The position numbers and the translations under genes were made by a program. Shown piece by piece: positions 53,853 to 61,834 of a stretch of DNA of 64,000 nucleotides. Source of the stretch: a virus; IMG/VR virus record IMGVR_UViG_3300031823_000002, positions 1-64,000 of that record; one strand, given 5' to 3'. Below the pieces are notes generated by a model. It was not told the origin of the DNA. It searched no databases and was given only the letters and a program-made list of their open reading frames with translations. The stretch's first letter is position 1, and each line of letters starts with the position of its first letter.

Positions 53853-54124
53853 CCAATAAGGCGCGTGGCGCGAAACCACGACCGGCTCTTCAGCAGGTAG
53901 CCAACGATTCTATTACCGACGCCGAGTGGCTGGTGGCGCTTCTGAAAAATAGCGGCTACTCGCCCTGCCGCGCCATCCATGCCCTGCTGAGCGCCATTGT
54001 CGTGATCACCATCGGGCAGAAGCAGGAAGAGATACTCAGCGAGCCGCTGGATGAACTGGTGGGGCATTTTGCCGCGCTGCGCGAATACGAGATCGAACAC
54101 GGGCCGAAACAACGGGTGCAATGA
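53849..54124 (+). CDS. Hypothetical 91-residue protein before the 18-bp array
   Basis: TDAEWLVALLKNSGYSPCRA then HALLSAIVVITIGQKQEEIL; helical. Its stop lies nine bases before the array starts. No family recognised. Confidence 0.7.
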   Translation: MTNKARGAKPRPALQQVANDSITDAEWLVALLKNSGYSPCRAIHALLSAIVVITIGQKQEEILSEPLDELVGHFAALREYEIEHGPKQRVQ

Positions 54125-54132
54125 TGGAAGTG

Positions 54133-54620
54133 CTTGACAACCATAAATACAGCGAGTGCCAAAACAAGAGAGTGAACCACCAGTGGCGAGCGTACCAGTG
54201 AATGGGAGTGAACCATCATGGGTGAGAGTACCGGAGAAAGTGAGTGAACCATAAACAAAGAGAGTGCCATGGTTCGAGAGTGAACCAAAGCAACTGCGAG
54301 TGCCATTAGATGAAAGTGAACCACGATACTAGCGAGTACCAGAGGTTTTGAGTGAACCGATGAGCATGAGCGTACCAAGAACCGGGAGTGAACCACGGTA
54401 GATGCGAGCACCAGTAAAGTGGAGTGAGCCAAGTCAAGTGTGAGCACCAACTGCTCAAGAGCGAACCAGATCAGGAGCGAGTGCCAATTTAAGTGTGTGA
54501 ACCATCATGGTCGAGCGTGCCAAAGAGAGCGGAGTGTCAGCCAGACCCTTGGTGAGTGCCATGGTAGTGGAGTGAACCCAGTAAGAGATGAGAGTGCCAA
54601 GGATAGCGAGTGAATCAACG
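54133..54620. repeat. Array of about 26 units of 18 bp
   Basis: Units follow N-G-[AC]-G-N-G-N-[AG]-C-C-A plus seven variable bases. Two forms alternate: GAGTGAACCA and GCGAGTGCCA (or GAGCGTACCA). Nineteen successive units from 54133 to 54474 keep an exact 18-base period; later ones show small indels (19, 22 and 19 bases). The variable bases differ in nearly every unit. A leftward open frame across it is split by these indels, so conservation is at the DNA or RNA level. Candidate functions are an origin or partition site built of iterons, or a protein-binding scaffold. Confidence 0.85.
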
Positions 54621-55217
54621 ATGAAGTGCCTGAAGTGTGGACATGAGTGGGAGCCGAAGGTGGAACAGCCAGCGCGGTGCCCCAACTGCAAGACGGCGAC
54701 CTACATGTTCCCTCCGGGCGTGGGCTTCGGCAGGGCCGTGCCCCGCGTCAGCGAAGGGGATCAGGGCGTCTACAACCCGCGTAGGGTGATCACGGAGCCG
54801 AAGGGCTGGAACGATCCGACGCCGCTGGTGATGGTCGAAGAGATGCCGCTGGCGGAGGCGCGGAGGCGCTACCCCGATGCTGCGATCTTCGATCCCGAGC
54901 ATCCGGCGATGGCCGATGAGGTAGCGAACGTCAGCGATGCACTGAGGGGCGAGACCGCCCATCCTGTCGAAGAGGGCGAGGCCCTGTTCGCGCTCGACGA
55001 AAGCAAAGAGCCGGATATGGATGAACTCCGGAAAATTGCTTCAGGTGAGTTGGACCCCACCGGCTACAAGCGCCCGCCTGTGAGAGAGACAGCCGCTGTC
55101 GGGATGTGCGAATACCGCGAGCTTGACCCGGAGTCGAATGAGTGGGTCTACTGTTCGCTGCCGGTGCATGATCCCAAGAAGCAGCGCCATGTGCCCGGAC
55201 GGAGGGAAAGCGCATGA
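54621..55217 (+). CDS. Zinc-ribbon protein, 198 residues
   Basis: CLKCGHEW and RCPNCKTATYM form an N-terminal ribbon (residues 3-28); the rest is Pro/Glu-rich with DPEHPAMADEVANVSDALRG. A second Cys pair lies near the end (GMCEY, YCSLPVHD). The ATG immediately follows the last array unit, with GAGTG as the only possible ribosome site. Confidence 0.75.
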   Translation: MKCLKCGHEWEPKVEQPARCPNCKTATYMFPPGVGFGRAVPRVSEGDQGVYNPRRVITEPKGWNDPTPLVMVEEMPLAEARRRYPDAAIFDPEHPAMADEVANVSDALRGETAHPVEEGEALFALDESKEPDMDELRKIASGELDPTGYKRPPVRETAAVGMCEYRELDPESNEWVYCSLPVHDPKKQRHVPGRRESA

Positions 55218-55492
55218 GGCTCTTCGGCTGGTTCCGCAGGCAAACACTGATCGTGATGCGTACTGAAGATATGGTGCTGGTCCACCCGGAGACAGACTTC
55301 TCGTACCGCTGTTCGGCGTGCGCTTCCGAGGTCGGCATCTATCCCTCCGGACAGGCGCTGATCCGCCAGCTTGGCACCAAAAGGCTGCGCATCGTCTGCA
55401 ACCGCTGCGTGGACGCGGGCAAGGTGTCGCGAGCACAGTTGGCCCCCGGCGCGATGGCCGAGGTCGGCGAGTCGGTCAGGAGAGAACCATGA
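55214..55492 (+). CDS. Zinc-binding 92-residue protein
   Basis: YRCSACASEVGIYPSGQALI and IVCNRCVDAGK give two Cys pairs; basic start MRLFGWFRRQ. Four-base overlaps on both sides. Confidence 0.7.
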   Translation: MRLFGWFRRQTLIVMRTEDMVLVHPETDFSYRCSACASEVGIYPSGQALIRQLGTKRLRIVCNRCVDAGKVSRAQLAPGAMAEVGESVRREP

Positions 55493-55758
55493 GCGATTTT
55501 ATTCGCGTCTACGGGATGAAGATGAGCCACATCGGCACCTGCGCGAAGTGTGCGAAGTCGCGGGAAAAAGGGAACCACAGCCAGTGCGACCGCTGGCCGG
55601 GAATCAACTCCATGCGCTTCGGCTTTCACTACGTGGCCAACTCCAAGGAAACCACCCTCGCCGAATTAAAGCGCGTGGTCGAAGCCATCTGCGCAGGCGA
55701 CAGCGATCAGACCCCGGTGCAGTTCGAGATACGTATCCGCCAGAGGCTCAATCCATGA
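55489..55758 (+). CDS. Hypothetical Cys-containing protein
   Basis: 89 residues. GTCAKCAKSREKGNHSQCDR gives a three-Cys cluster; SMRFGFHYVANSKETTLAEL follows. Unknown role. Confidence 0.7.
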   Translation: MSDFIRVYGMKMSHIGTCAKCAKSREKGNHSQCDRWPGINSMRFGFHYVANSKETTLAELKRVVEAICAGDSDQTPVQFEIRIRQRLNP

Positions 55759-56108
55759 CCTTCCCTGATATCTCCCGCGAGGCGTGGGACGCGGCTATGA
55801 TCGTCGATGATGTCATCGACCACTTCTTCAGAGACCACGATCTCACCCGCAGCGAAGGCGTCACCCGGATTCCCGTGGTCATTGCCAAGCTGGTGCAGAC
55901 CACCATCGATAGAGCCGAGGTCAACTGGGAGTTGGGCAAGCTGAAGGAGTCGGATGAGGCGCTGGTGATGTACATCATGCGCCACTTCGATGATATCGAG
56001 CATGACCCTGTCACCCTGCGTAACCGGGCGGCGGCGGCGCTCCACGACTATCACGAACATCAGCGCAGGGAGGCACAGAGTGGAACCCGGCCCTCTGGAG
56101 AAAATTAA
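55755..56108 (+). CDS. Hypothetical 117-residue helical protein
   Basis: Acidic helical bundle (SREAWDAAMIVDDVIDHFFR, AKLVQTTIDRAEVNWELGKL). No family recognised. ATGA overlap upstream. Confidence 0.7.
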   Translation: MTFPDISREAWDAAMIVDDVIDHFFRDHDLTRSEGVTRIPVVIAKLVQTTIDRAEVNWELGKLKESDEALVMYIMRHFDDIEHDPVTLRNRAAAALHDYHEHQRREAQSGTRPSGEN

Positions 56109-56112
56109 AACC

Positions 56113-56550
56113 ATGCCCAAGATTGCCGCACCTCTCGCCCTCGTCGCCAAAGGCTTACACTGCGACTGCTGTCACGCGCCCGATCCCCAGTACGACTACG
56201 ACACCAGCAACAACATCGTGCTCGAAGCGTGGGTCGAGTCCGGCCCCCGGCTCGCGCCGCCGCTCATCCTCGACCGCTGGTGGGTGGTCTGCGGCGACTG
56301 CGAAGCCCTGATCCGCGACAGGAACTTTACCGGGCTGCTGGAGCGCGTGCTCGCGGTCCACGAAGAGCGCAATGGCAAACACTCCGAGGCCGACGCCTTG
56401 GACCGGCGCAGGATGTTCACCCATCTCTACCGGGCGCTGGCCGAAACCGGCATGAAGCCCTGCTTCATCTGCGACGCCTGTAAGTCGGTCAGCTATCATC
56501 CGGAGGATCGCAGGCATCGCTATTGCGGAAAGTGTCATGAGTTCCGCTGA
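56113..56550 (+). CDS. Cys-rich protein of the CDFC/WAAC family
   Basis: 145 residues. GLHCDCCHAP, WVVCGDCEALIRDRNFTGLL and a C-terminal extra ribbon (CFICDACKS, YCGKCHEF). The middle matches the 6175 and 34409 proteins; the final ribbon is an addition. Confidence 0.75.
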   Translation: MPKIAAPLALVAKGLHCDCCHAPDPQYDYDTSNNIVLEAWVESGPRLAPPLILDRWWVVCGDCEALIRDRNFTGLLERVLAVHEERNGKHSEADALDRRRMFTHLYRALAETGMKPCFICDACKSVSYHPEDRRHRYCGKCHEFR

Positions 56551-56559
56551 GGAGGCGCG

Positions 56560-56712
56560 ATGACGGAAAGCATCAGTGTAGACCGAAGCTCATGGGAGCG
56601 CTGGAAGGAACGCGCTGAAGCCTGCGGCCTGCCCGACATCCTCTCGAACACCGCCCTGATGGTGCTGTGGCTGCTGCTGGGCGAGAACTGCTGGAGACGC
56701 CATGACCCATGA
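56560..56712 (+). CDS. Hypothetical 50-residue protein
   Basis: GAGGAGGCGCG immediately upstream. SSWERWKERAEACGLPDILS then a hydrophobic stretch LMVLWLLLG. Possibly membrane-associated. Confidence 0.6.
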   Translation: MTESISVDRSSWERWKERAEACGLPDILSNTALMVLWLLLGENCWRRHDP

Positions 56713-57211
56713 CGAGCTACGCGCCAAGGCCATGAGTGTGCTGCGCCGCCCGCCGGTCACGTGGACACGCACCGGCAAGTGGAAGGAGCGCAGAGCGGGC
56801 TTTGCCTGCGGCGTGATCCTCTCGGAGTTGGCGTCGGTGGCAGGCGACATCCCGGACGCCATCGGCTGGAGCTACGGCCACTCGGTGCTGATCGAGTGCA
56901 AGGTATCCCGCAGCGACTTCTTCCGCGACGCCAAGAAGCCGCAGCGCCAGAACGGCTCAGGCGCGGGCGAGCGGCGCTTCTATATGGTGCCCAAGGGGCT
57001 GATCGAACAGGCCGATTTGCCGCAAGGCTGGGGACTGCTGGAGGTGGATGGCCGGGAAGTGATGGAGGTCGTACCCGCACCCCGTCGCACGCTCGATCTG
57101 GCTGCGCACGTTCAGGAAAAGCTGATGCTGCTCTCCACTATCCGGCGCATCCGTACACGGGAGTTTTTAATTATTCAGCGCGAGGACGGCGGGGAAGGCG
57201 TGGTCGCATGA
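56702..57211 (+). CDS. PD-(D/E)XK nuclease-like protein
   Basis: 169 residues. PDAIGWSYGHSVLIECKVSR SDFF carries an Asp and the E-x-K pair of the fold; GERRFYMVPKGLIEQADLP and GWGLLEV follow, as in the MmcB/VRR-NUC-like phage proteins. Probably acts on DNA ends or branched DNA; the true substrate is unknown. Confidence 0.78.
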   Translation: MTHDELRAKAMSVLRRPPVTWTRTGKWKERRAGFACGVILSELASVAGDIPDAIGWSYGHSVLIECKVSRSDFFRDAKKPQRQNGSGAGERRFYMVPKGLIEQADLPQGWGLLEVDGREVMEVVPAPRRTLDLAAHVQEKLMLLSTIRRIRTREFLIIQREDGGEGVVA

Positions 57212-57236
57212 AAAGCTCTTTAGGAGACAAGGCATA

Positions 57237-57758
57237 ATGGCGCTTGAAGTGGAAATGGAACGCGGCTGGGAATGGCTGGAAGATGCGGCACACGATCTGC
57301 GCCTGACTGGCAGTATCGCCATGAAGTTCATCGTGGAAAACGAGCGCAGTGTCGTCATCATGCTCGTGCCTGAGTCGGAGGTCATCAACGATCCCGATCT
57401 GAAAACCTCAGTCGCCCAAAAGGTGCGTACGCTGGTGGACTCGATGGACGCGCATACCGTTTACCATCTCTCCGATGCTTGGACGAGTACGGTGAATAAC
57501 GCCAGCCAGAGGCCGGAGTTAATCCGCAAGATTGAGGAGCTAGGCATTCGCCGCGCCTCTGATCTGGGCCTGATCGAGCGCCGCGAAGCCCTGATGTGCT
57601 CGATCAGCACCCGTAACGGCGAAGGTGCGACGCTGCGCTGGTTCTATCGCCGCGATGGGAAACAGATCACCATGGAAGAGCGCGACCGTCCCGGCGGGGC
57701 CATGAAAGGCAGATTCTCCCACCTGTTCGACAAAGGGTCTGACCATGATCGGCGATGA
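57237..57758 (+). CDS. Hypothetical 173-residue protein
   Basis: N-terminal WEWLEDAAHDLRLTGSIAMK, alpha/beta middle with VIMLVPESEVIND, and MEERDRPGGAMKGRFSHLFD at the end. AGGAGAC lies upstream. No named family. Confidence 0.72.
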   Translation: MALEVEMERGWEWLEDAAHDLRLTGSIAMKFIVENERSVVIMLVPESEVINDPDLKTSVAQKVRTLVDSMDAHTVYHLSDAWTSTVNNASQRPELIRKIEELGIRRASDLGLIERREALMCSISTRNGEGATLRWFYRRDGKQITMEERDRPGGAMKGRFSHLFDKGSDHDRR

Positions 57759-57852
57759 TTGGTTCATACAGGCGATTGCTGCTGCCATCGCGTTAGGGCT
57801 GATCTTCTGGCTGCTCGAACGGCGCGAGCGCAGACGCAGGCAAGGGAAGTAA
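57745..57852 (+). CDS. Micro membrane protein, 35 residues
   Basis: One membrane helix (FIQAIAAAIALGLIFWLL) and a strongly basic end (ERRERRRRQGK). Overlaps the preceding gene by 14 bases. Same style as those at 820 and 5255. Confidence 0.62.
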   Translation: MIGDDWFIQAIAAAIALGLIFWLLERRERRRRQGK

Positions 57853-58352
57853 GTCTGCTAATAGGTGTGCCTACCTTAGTAATCTAAGTCAGTCAGGGTA
57901 CTTACTGTATTACGGCATAGATGGAAATTAATTTCCTTGGAGTAATGCTCCAAGCATCTTCTCGCCGCTACGCATCTTTTAAAATCCATCGCAACTCTCG
58001 CGGATTTTAAATCTCATCAAAACACTGAAAACGGTAACAACCGAACTCTGCATCTGTAACTGCTCTGGTAACTAACAGATCAGGCGGGAAGTCTCACACA
58101 CGAGGCGCAGCTTCTGAATCACACGATGCGTGCGAAGTTGAAAAATATTTACCCTGCCTGTGCAAAACCATGCGCAAGACTCTTGACTCAGGAGGATGAG
58201 GAAGAGGAACATGACCAAAGTCAGTTAGCCACTCTCATCGTGATGTTAAGGGCCATATGCACAGCCGATCAAGCTTGAACCCCACCCGATGAATGTTGGA
58301 CCCGCAAAAAGATGTGTCACAGCCAGCTTGGCCAAAAGTTGGGAGGCTAGAA
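57853..58352. promoter_or_regulatory. Intergenic regulatory region
   Basis: About 500 bases without a clear gene. Holds the hairpin CTTGGAG/CTCCAAG that includes an exact ATGCTCCAAGCAT (57945-57957), TTTTAAA-rich segments, AGGCGCAGCTT at 58103-58113 next to GAATCACACG (its inverse GTGTGATTCG follows the copy at 52912), and a purine-rich run GGAGGATGAGGAAGAGG at about 58191. GGGAGGC before 58353 is the next ribosome site. Confidence 0.5.
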
Positions 58353-58559
58353 GTGTCCGAGCAATTAAGAAAACCCGTGAAGCCAGTGAGGCCGCGCAAC
58401 CACTGCAACCGTTGCGGGCTGAACTGGACGCAGCGCAAACCCGAAGACGGCAAACCGCGTGAGTGTCCCGAGTGCCACAAGCGCAACTGGAGTGATCCGC
58501 CCGACGAGCACCCCAACCCCAATCAAGAAGCGGCACCGCAGGCTCGCATGAGCGCGTAA
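58353..58559 (+). CDS. Zinc-ribbon protein of the repeated family
   Basis: 68 residues from GTG 58353 after GGGAGG. HCNRCGLNWTQRKPEDGKPR and CPECHKRNWS match the ribbons at 32799 and 33980 (CxxC, Trp, CxxC, Asn-Trp). Pro/Asn-rich end. Confidence 0.72.
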   Translation: MSEQLRKPVKPVRPRNHCNRCGLNWTQRKPEDGKPRECPECHKRNWSDPPDEHPNPNQEAAPQARMSA

Positions 58560-58599
58560 CCTGCCGTATAACCTGTGTTACTTCCGGGAGAGTAAGTCA

Positions 58600-58680
58600 G
58601 TGGCCGAGTTATTCGTAATTACGCGGAGCAACAAACAACCTTACCGGTTGCACCCGAGGTACGGCCATGCGCAGCCTTGA
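58600..58680 (+). CDS. Possible 26-residue peptide
   Basis: GTG after GGGAGAGTAAGTCA; MAELFVITRSNKQPYRLHPR. Overlaps the following gene. Short but with a good ribosome site. Confidence 0.4.
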   Translation: MAELFVITRSNKQPYRLHPRYGHAQP

Positions 58681-58846
58681 CGAACTGTACTGGGACAGCC
58701 ACTGCAATGAGCGCTGTGGCTGCAAGAGCCTGAAAGAGGCGTTGGCCAAGCATCCGGAATTACGCAAGGCCAGAGACGGCGATGAAAGCGAGGCAAGTTC
58801 ATGCCAGCCGAATACCTCATCCTCAAAAACCGAGTCGCACCGATAG
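58667..58846 (+). CDS. Small Cys-containing protein, 59 residues
   Basis: MRSLDELYWDSHCNERCGCK SL region has HC, C and CGC; helical next part. The last 20 residues overlap the next gene and are Ser-rich. Confidence 0.55.
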   Translation: MRSLDELYWDSHCNERCGCKSLKEALAKHPELRKARDGDESEASSCQPNTSSSKTESHR

Positions 58847-59058
58847 AGCGCTGCCCCGACTGTGGGGCGTACCCCTTCGACTGCTTCATGCGCGGCATGG
58901 TGAAGAGCTACTGGCGGGCCTTCTGGGGGCGTCCCTGCTGGTGTGTCATCTGCTCCCAGTGTAAAGAGATCGTGGGCTACGAGTTGGCCTGCCCGCGCAA
59001 CTCCCTGCGGCGCACCCTGTACGACATCTTCACCTCGTTCAGAGCAAGGCGCTCGTGA
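58801..59058 (+). CDS. Zinc-binding 85-residue phage protein
   Basis: RCPDCGAYPFDCFMRGMVKS then CWCVICSQCKEIVGYELACP. I recognise the CPDCG...FMRG...CVIC...CKEIVGYE order from other phages; function unknown. Overlaps the upstream gene by 46 bases. Confidence 0.78.
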   Translation: MPAEYLILKNRVAPIERCPDCGAYPFDCFMRGMVKSYWRAFWGRPCWCVICSQCKEIVGYELACPRNSLRRTLYDIFTSFRARRS

Positions 59059-59096
59059 TGATCCAACCCATTCACCCAAAAGAAAGGACTATCCCC

Positions 59097-59324
59097 ATGG
59101 CCTACATCCGCGAACGTTCGAACGGCACCAGTGTCGTCCATCCCCATAAACTCCGCGCCATGCTGAAAACTAAAATCTCCGAGCTACTCACCCGCTACTC
59201 ACTGGACGAGGTGTTGAGCGAAGTCGCTGCCCAGCGGCCCAGCTTTGACATCCACATCTGTCCAGCCAAGACCGATACGGTCCCCGGCACCAAACCCGAA
59301 GAACAGGAAGCAGTGGAGGTCTAA
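59097..59324 (+). CDS. Hypothetical 75-residue protein
   Basis: ATG 59097 follows AAAGGACTATCCCC. Basic helix (PHKLRAMLKTKISELLTRYS), acidic end (PEEQEAVEV). A start at 59058 is the alternative. Confidence 0.68.
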   Translation: MAYIRERSNGTSVVHPHKLRAMLKTKISELLTRYSLDEVLSEVAAQRPSFDIHICPAKTDTVPGTKPEEQEAVEV

Positions 59325-59326
59325 CG

Positions 59327-59605
59327 ATGCCCTGCGGCGGCGTGTATCCAGTCCGTATCATTCCCGACGATGGCGGCATTCGACCCGCCACCATGACTCC
59401 CGCAGAGAAGCGCACCTGCTTCTGGTGCCGCAGACCGGGTGCAGGGCACTTCTATGAAGAGTGGGACGCGTACGTCCACGCCGCCTGCTTCCTGCATGAT
59501 CTGCGTAACCATCCGGACGGTGAAGCTGCCATCGCACTGATCCATGGGCACCAGATTTACCTCGACACCACCGCTGACCAATATCCCGTGCTGACGCCAC
59601 AATGA
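59327..59605 (+). CDS. Cys/His hypothetical phage protein
   Basis: 92 residues. TCFWCRRPGAGHFYEEWDAY VHAACFLHD matches a short phage family with CxWC...EWD..VH..C. Zinc site likely. Two bases after the preceding stop. Confidence 0.75.
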   Translation: MPCGGVYPVRIIPDDGGIRPATMTPAEKRTCFWCRRPGAGHFYEEWDAYVHAACFLHDLRNHPDGEAAIALIHGHQIYLDTTADQYPVLTPQ

Positions 59606-59847
59606 GCAGAGGGCGTGACACGTTGCTGGCGGAAATTAAAAACGGGGGTAAGGAATCGCCCTGCCCCCTGTGCGGATTACCCCGTGTCAAGCGCAGCGAC
59701 TACATTCGCTGCTGCCGGTGCGGGACCAACTGGGTAGAGGGTGATCCGCTGGACAAAGACCCACGGAATTTCCGCCAGCGCAGGTTGATCGACGATATGC
59801 AGGCCATGCAGATTAAAAAGAGGGAGGAGCCGGATGGACGAAGCTAA
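59602..59847 (+). CDS. Zinc-ribbon protein, 81 residues
   Basis: CPLCGLPRVKRSDYIRCCRC with GTNWVEGDP: four Cys in a ribbon layout, basic C-terminus. ATGA overlap upstream. Confidence 0.72.
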   Translation: MSRGRDTLLAEIKNGGKESPCPLCGLPRVKRSDYIRCCRCGTNWVEGDPLDKDPRNFRQRRLIDDMQAMQIKKREEPDGRS

Positions 59848-60058
59848 GCAGTTCTCCGTCGATGGAGACGAGGTCGTGATCCGCATCAGCGCCGATGACT
59901 ACGACTGGCTCCTGATCATGATGGGCTTTGCCGTGGGCGCGGCCTGTGAGAAGGATCGGGGGATGGCGTACCGCTTTCTCGATCTGATCAACCGCGTGAA
60001 CAGGGGAAATCCCAACTTCATACCGTACGAGATACCGCAACACCTGAAAGGAGACTAG
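59834..60058 (+). CDS. Hypothetical 74-residue protein
   Basis: DEVVIRISADDYDWLLIMMG FAVG portion is alpha/beta; RFLDLINRVNRGNPNFIPYE is the end. GGGAGGAGCC upstream; overlaps the previous gene by 14 bases. Confidence 0.7.
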   Translation: MDEAKQFSVDGDEVVIRISADDYDWLLIMMGFAVGAACEKDRGMAYRFLDLINRVNRGNPNFIPYEIPQHLKGD

Positions 60059-60067
60059 GCAATCCGT

Positions 60068-60271
60068 ATGGCCCACTATCAGGTCTATCTGCGCGGCGGC
60101 GTGACCACCGAAATACAGGTCGAGAAGAACATCATCGTCAACTCCACCAAGCTGGAGAACGCCATCGGGTTGAGCTTCGCAAGGTTCAGCGCATGGGTCA
60201 AAGAGAAGGGCGGCGAGATCGTTCTGGTCATGGAGCCACCCTCTCTGGAAAGGATCAGCAAGTTATGGTGA
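60068..60271 (+). CDS. Hypothetical 67-residue protein
   Basis: MAHYQVYLRGGVTTEIQVEK opens a small beta-rich protein; ends ISKLW. GAAAGGAGAC lies upstream. Confidence 0.7.
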   Translation: MAHYQVYLRGGVTTEIQVEKNIIVNSTKLENAIGLSFARFSAWVKEKGGEIVLVMEPPSLERISKLW

Positions 60272-60933
60272 CAACACAGAAAAAGCCCGCAGCCTCCGGC
60301 AGGGTAGAAGTTCAGGACGAATTAAAATTGCGCTGGCCCGAGGGCTGGAAGCGAACCCTGATTGAGTTGCGTAGGGGGCAAAAGCGATGGGGCAAGACCT
60401 CTTCCTACTACCACCAGAGCGTCATCAGGGAACTGACGCTGATGGGTGCCACCGCCATCCTGATCACCCATTGGCCCAACGACAAGGAGCGCATGGACCC
60501 CGGCGTTGCCGTGTGGTTCTCGCTGGTCAAGGAAGACTACTCATGGCAGACGCTGCTCGATCTGCCGCCCGCGCCCACACTGGACGAGATCGACCGCGCC
60601 TTCCGCGACAAGGCGAAGCCCATCCACCCCGACCGGACGGACGGCGGCGATCCCGAGATGTTCAAACGGATGGGTGAGGCCAAGAGGCGGGCCAGAGATT
60701 GGGTTCTGGGCGAGAATGCGGGCCGTCATGAGCATGTGATGGCGCTGGACCTTTACACCAGCATCCACTCCAATCTGGCCGGACTCGCGCAAGCCTTCAA
60801 GGCGTTCCGATCCTTGCAGCGTCTGGGTATGCCCACCATTCTGGAGCGCGTGCTGGAGGGAGCTTTGAAGGGCGTACTGCCTATGACGGCATCGGGAGGT
60901 GCCAATGAGCCTCGTACTGAACGTTCCGCATAA
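60265..60933 (+). CDS. J-domain-like protein
   Basis: 222 residues. Residues 105-150 (TLDEIDRAFRDKAKPIHPDR TDGGD, MFKRMGEAKRRARDWVLG) carry the HPD motif and flanking helices of DnaJ J-domains. The first 90 residues may be a separate alpha/beta fold; the last 70 are helical. J-domains stimulate Hsp70; phages use such proteins to redirect the host chaperone. Confidence 0.75.
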   Translation: MVTTQKKPAASGRVEVQDELKLRWPEGWKRTLIELRRGQKRWGKTSSYYHQSVIRELTLMGATAILITHWPNDKERMDPGVAVWFSLVKEDYSWQTLLDLPPAPTLDEIDRAFRDKAKPIHPDRTDGGDPEMFKRMGEAKRRARDWVLGENAGRHEHVMALDLYTSIHSNLAGLAQAFKAFRSLQRLGMPTILERVLEGALKGVLPMTASGGANEPRTERSA

Positions 60934-61378
60934 CCCGCAAGACACGATCACCTCACTTCAGCGCGAACTGCATGACCGAATCCTGCGCATTCGCGAACTG
61001 GAAGATGAACTCGACAAAGAGAAGCTGCGCAACCGGGGCGTCGAGGTCAGCGCCGCAAGCCTGCGCAACATTCTAACCCCGCTCTACAACGCCATTGGCG
61101 GCATTCTCGGCCATATAGACGCCATGGATATCACCGCCACGGACGGACGCAGCAGCGAAGACGACAAGGTGTGGGAGTCGTGGAAACAGAAGCTGGGGGG
61201 AAAGACGGCAGCGGCCATCGACGCGCTGCGCATGCACGGCCCCATGACACAGGCACAGTTACGAATTCAGCTAGGCTGCGCGACGCGTACGGTCACCAAC
61301 GTAGTCGGAGCACTGAACAAGGCCGCGCTCATCAACAAGGCCAACGGAAAGATCGCGCTCAAGGAGTTGTACAAGTGA
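60905..61378 (+). CDS. Coiled-coil plus winged-helix protein
   Basis: 157 residues from MSLVLNVP. Residues 15-45 are coiled coil (LQRELHDRILRIRELEDELD). Residues 100-155 are a winged helix (TAAAIDALRMHGPMTQAQLR, CATRTVTNVVGALNKA). Probable DNA-binding regulator. Confidence 0.72.
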   Translation: MSLVLNVPHNPQDTITSLQRELHDRILRIRELEDELDKEKLRNRGVEVSAASLRNILTPLYNAIGGILGHIDAMDITATDGRSSEDDKVWESWKQKLGGKTAAAIDALRMHGPMTQAQLRIQLGCATRTVTNVVGALNKAALINKANGKIALKELYK

Positions 61379-61572
61379 CACTCTGGACGTTGTGCAACCC
61401 ACACAGCTTGTCTATGGTGATCGAAATCATAGGCGTTCAAACGGTGCGAGCTACCTTCCCGGCGATCCCCGGCTGCGAAGGAGAGGGCACCCATCTCGAT
61501 CCTTGGAAAGCACGCGATATGGCGATCCTCAATTGCGCACAGTCAATTGTGGCGAAGCTGCAATCGGAGTAA
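61375..61572 (+). CDS. Hypothetical 65-residue protein
   Basis: GTG overlapping the upstream stop. SMVIEIIGVQTVRATFPAIP GCEGEG, then a helix. Resembles a HicB-like single strand-helix unit, too short to be sure. Confidence 0.6.
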   Translation: MTLWTLCNPHSLSMVIEIIGVQTVRATFPAIPGCEGEGTHLDPWKARDMAILNCAQSIVAKLQSE

Positions 61573-61577
61573 ACGTC

Positions 61578-61817
61578 ATGCATATTCAGGTCGTCAGCAC
61601 AGAAGGTGGAAGACACGAACTTATCACGCTCACTGAACCAGTGACGATTTTGTGCGGCGAAACATTGGACCGTTTAATCTGCGGAGCCACGGAACACTGG
61701 TTCAGGAAAGACGGCACCTACGACGGTTGGGGCATGAATCTGGCCGACACCAAGATGACTCCAGAGGAAATATCCAAGCTTGTCGATGAGGTCGAGAAGG
61801 GCCGGGTGTTCCCGTAA
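61578..61817 (+). CDS. Hypothetical 79-residue protein
   Basis: Beta-rich first half (MHIQVVSTEGGRHELITLTE) and helical end (TPEEISKLVDEVEKGRVFP). Unknown. Confidence 0.68.
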   Translation: MHIQVVSTEGGRHELITLTEPVTILCGETLDRLICGATEHWFRKDGTYDGWGMNLADTKMTPEEISKLVDEVEKGRVFP

Positions 61818-61834
61818 AGAACACGGAGGCAACG

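Noticed and set aside
54133-54620. CRISPR array
   Set aside because: Repeat cores of about 10-11 bases with seven-base fillers are far too short, cores alternate, and no cas genes occur besides an isolated Cas4-like nuclease.
53956-54691. Leftward frames encoding a 6-residue repeat (VHS-type) across the 18-bp array
   Set aside because: The frame breaks wherever array units change length, and one end overlaps a real gene; conservation follows DNA units, not codons.
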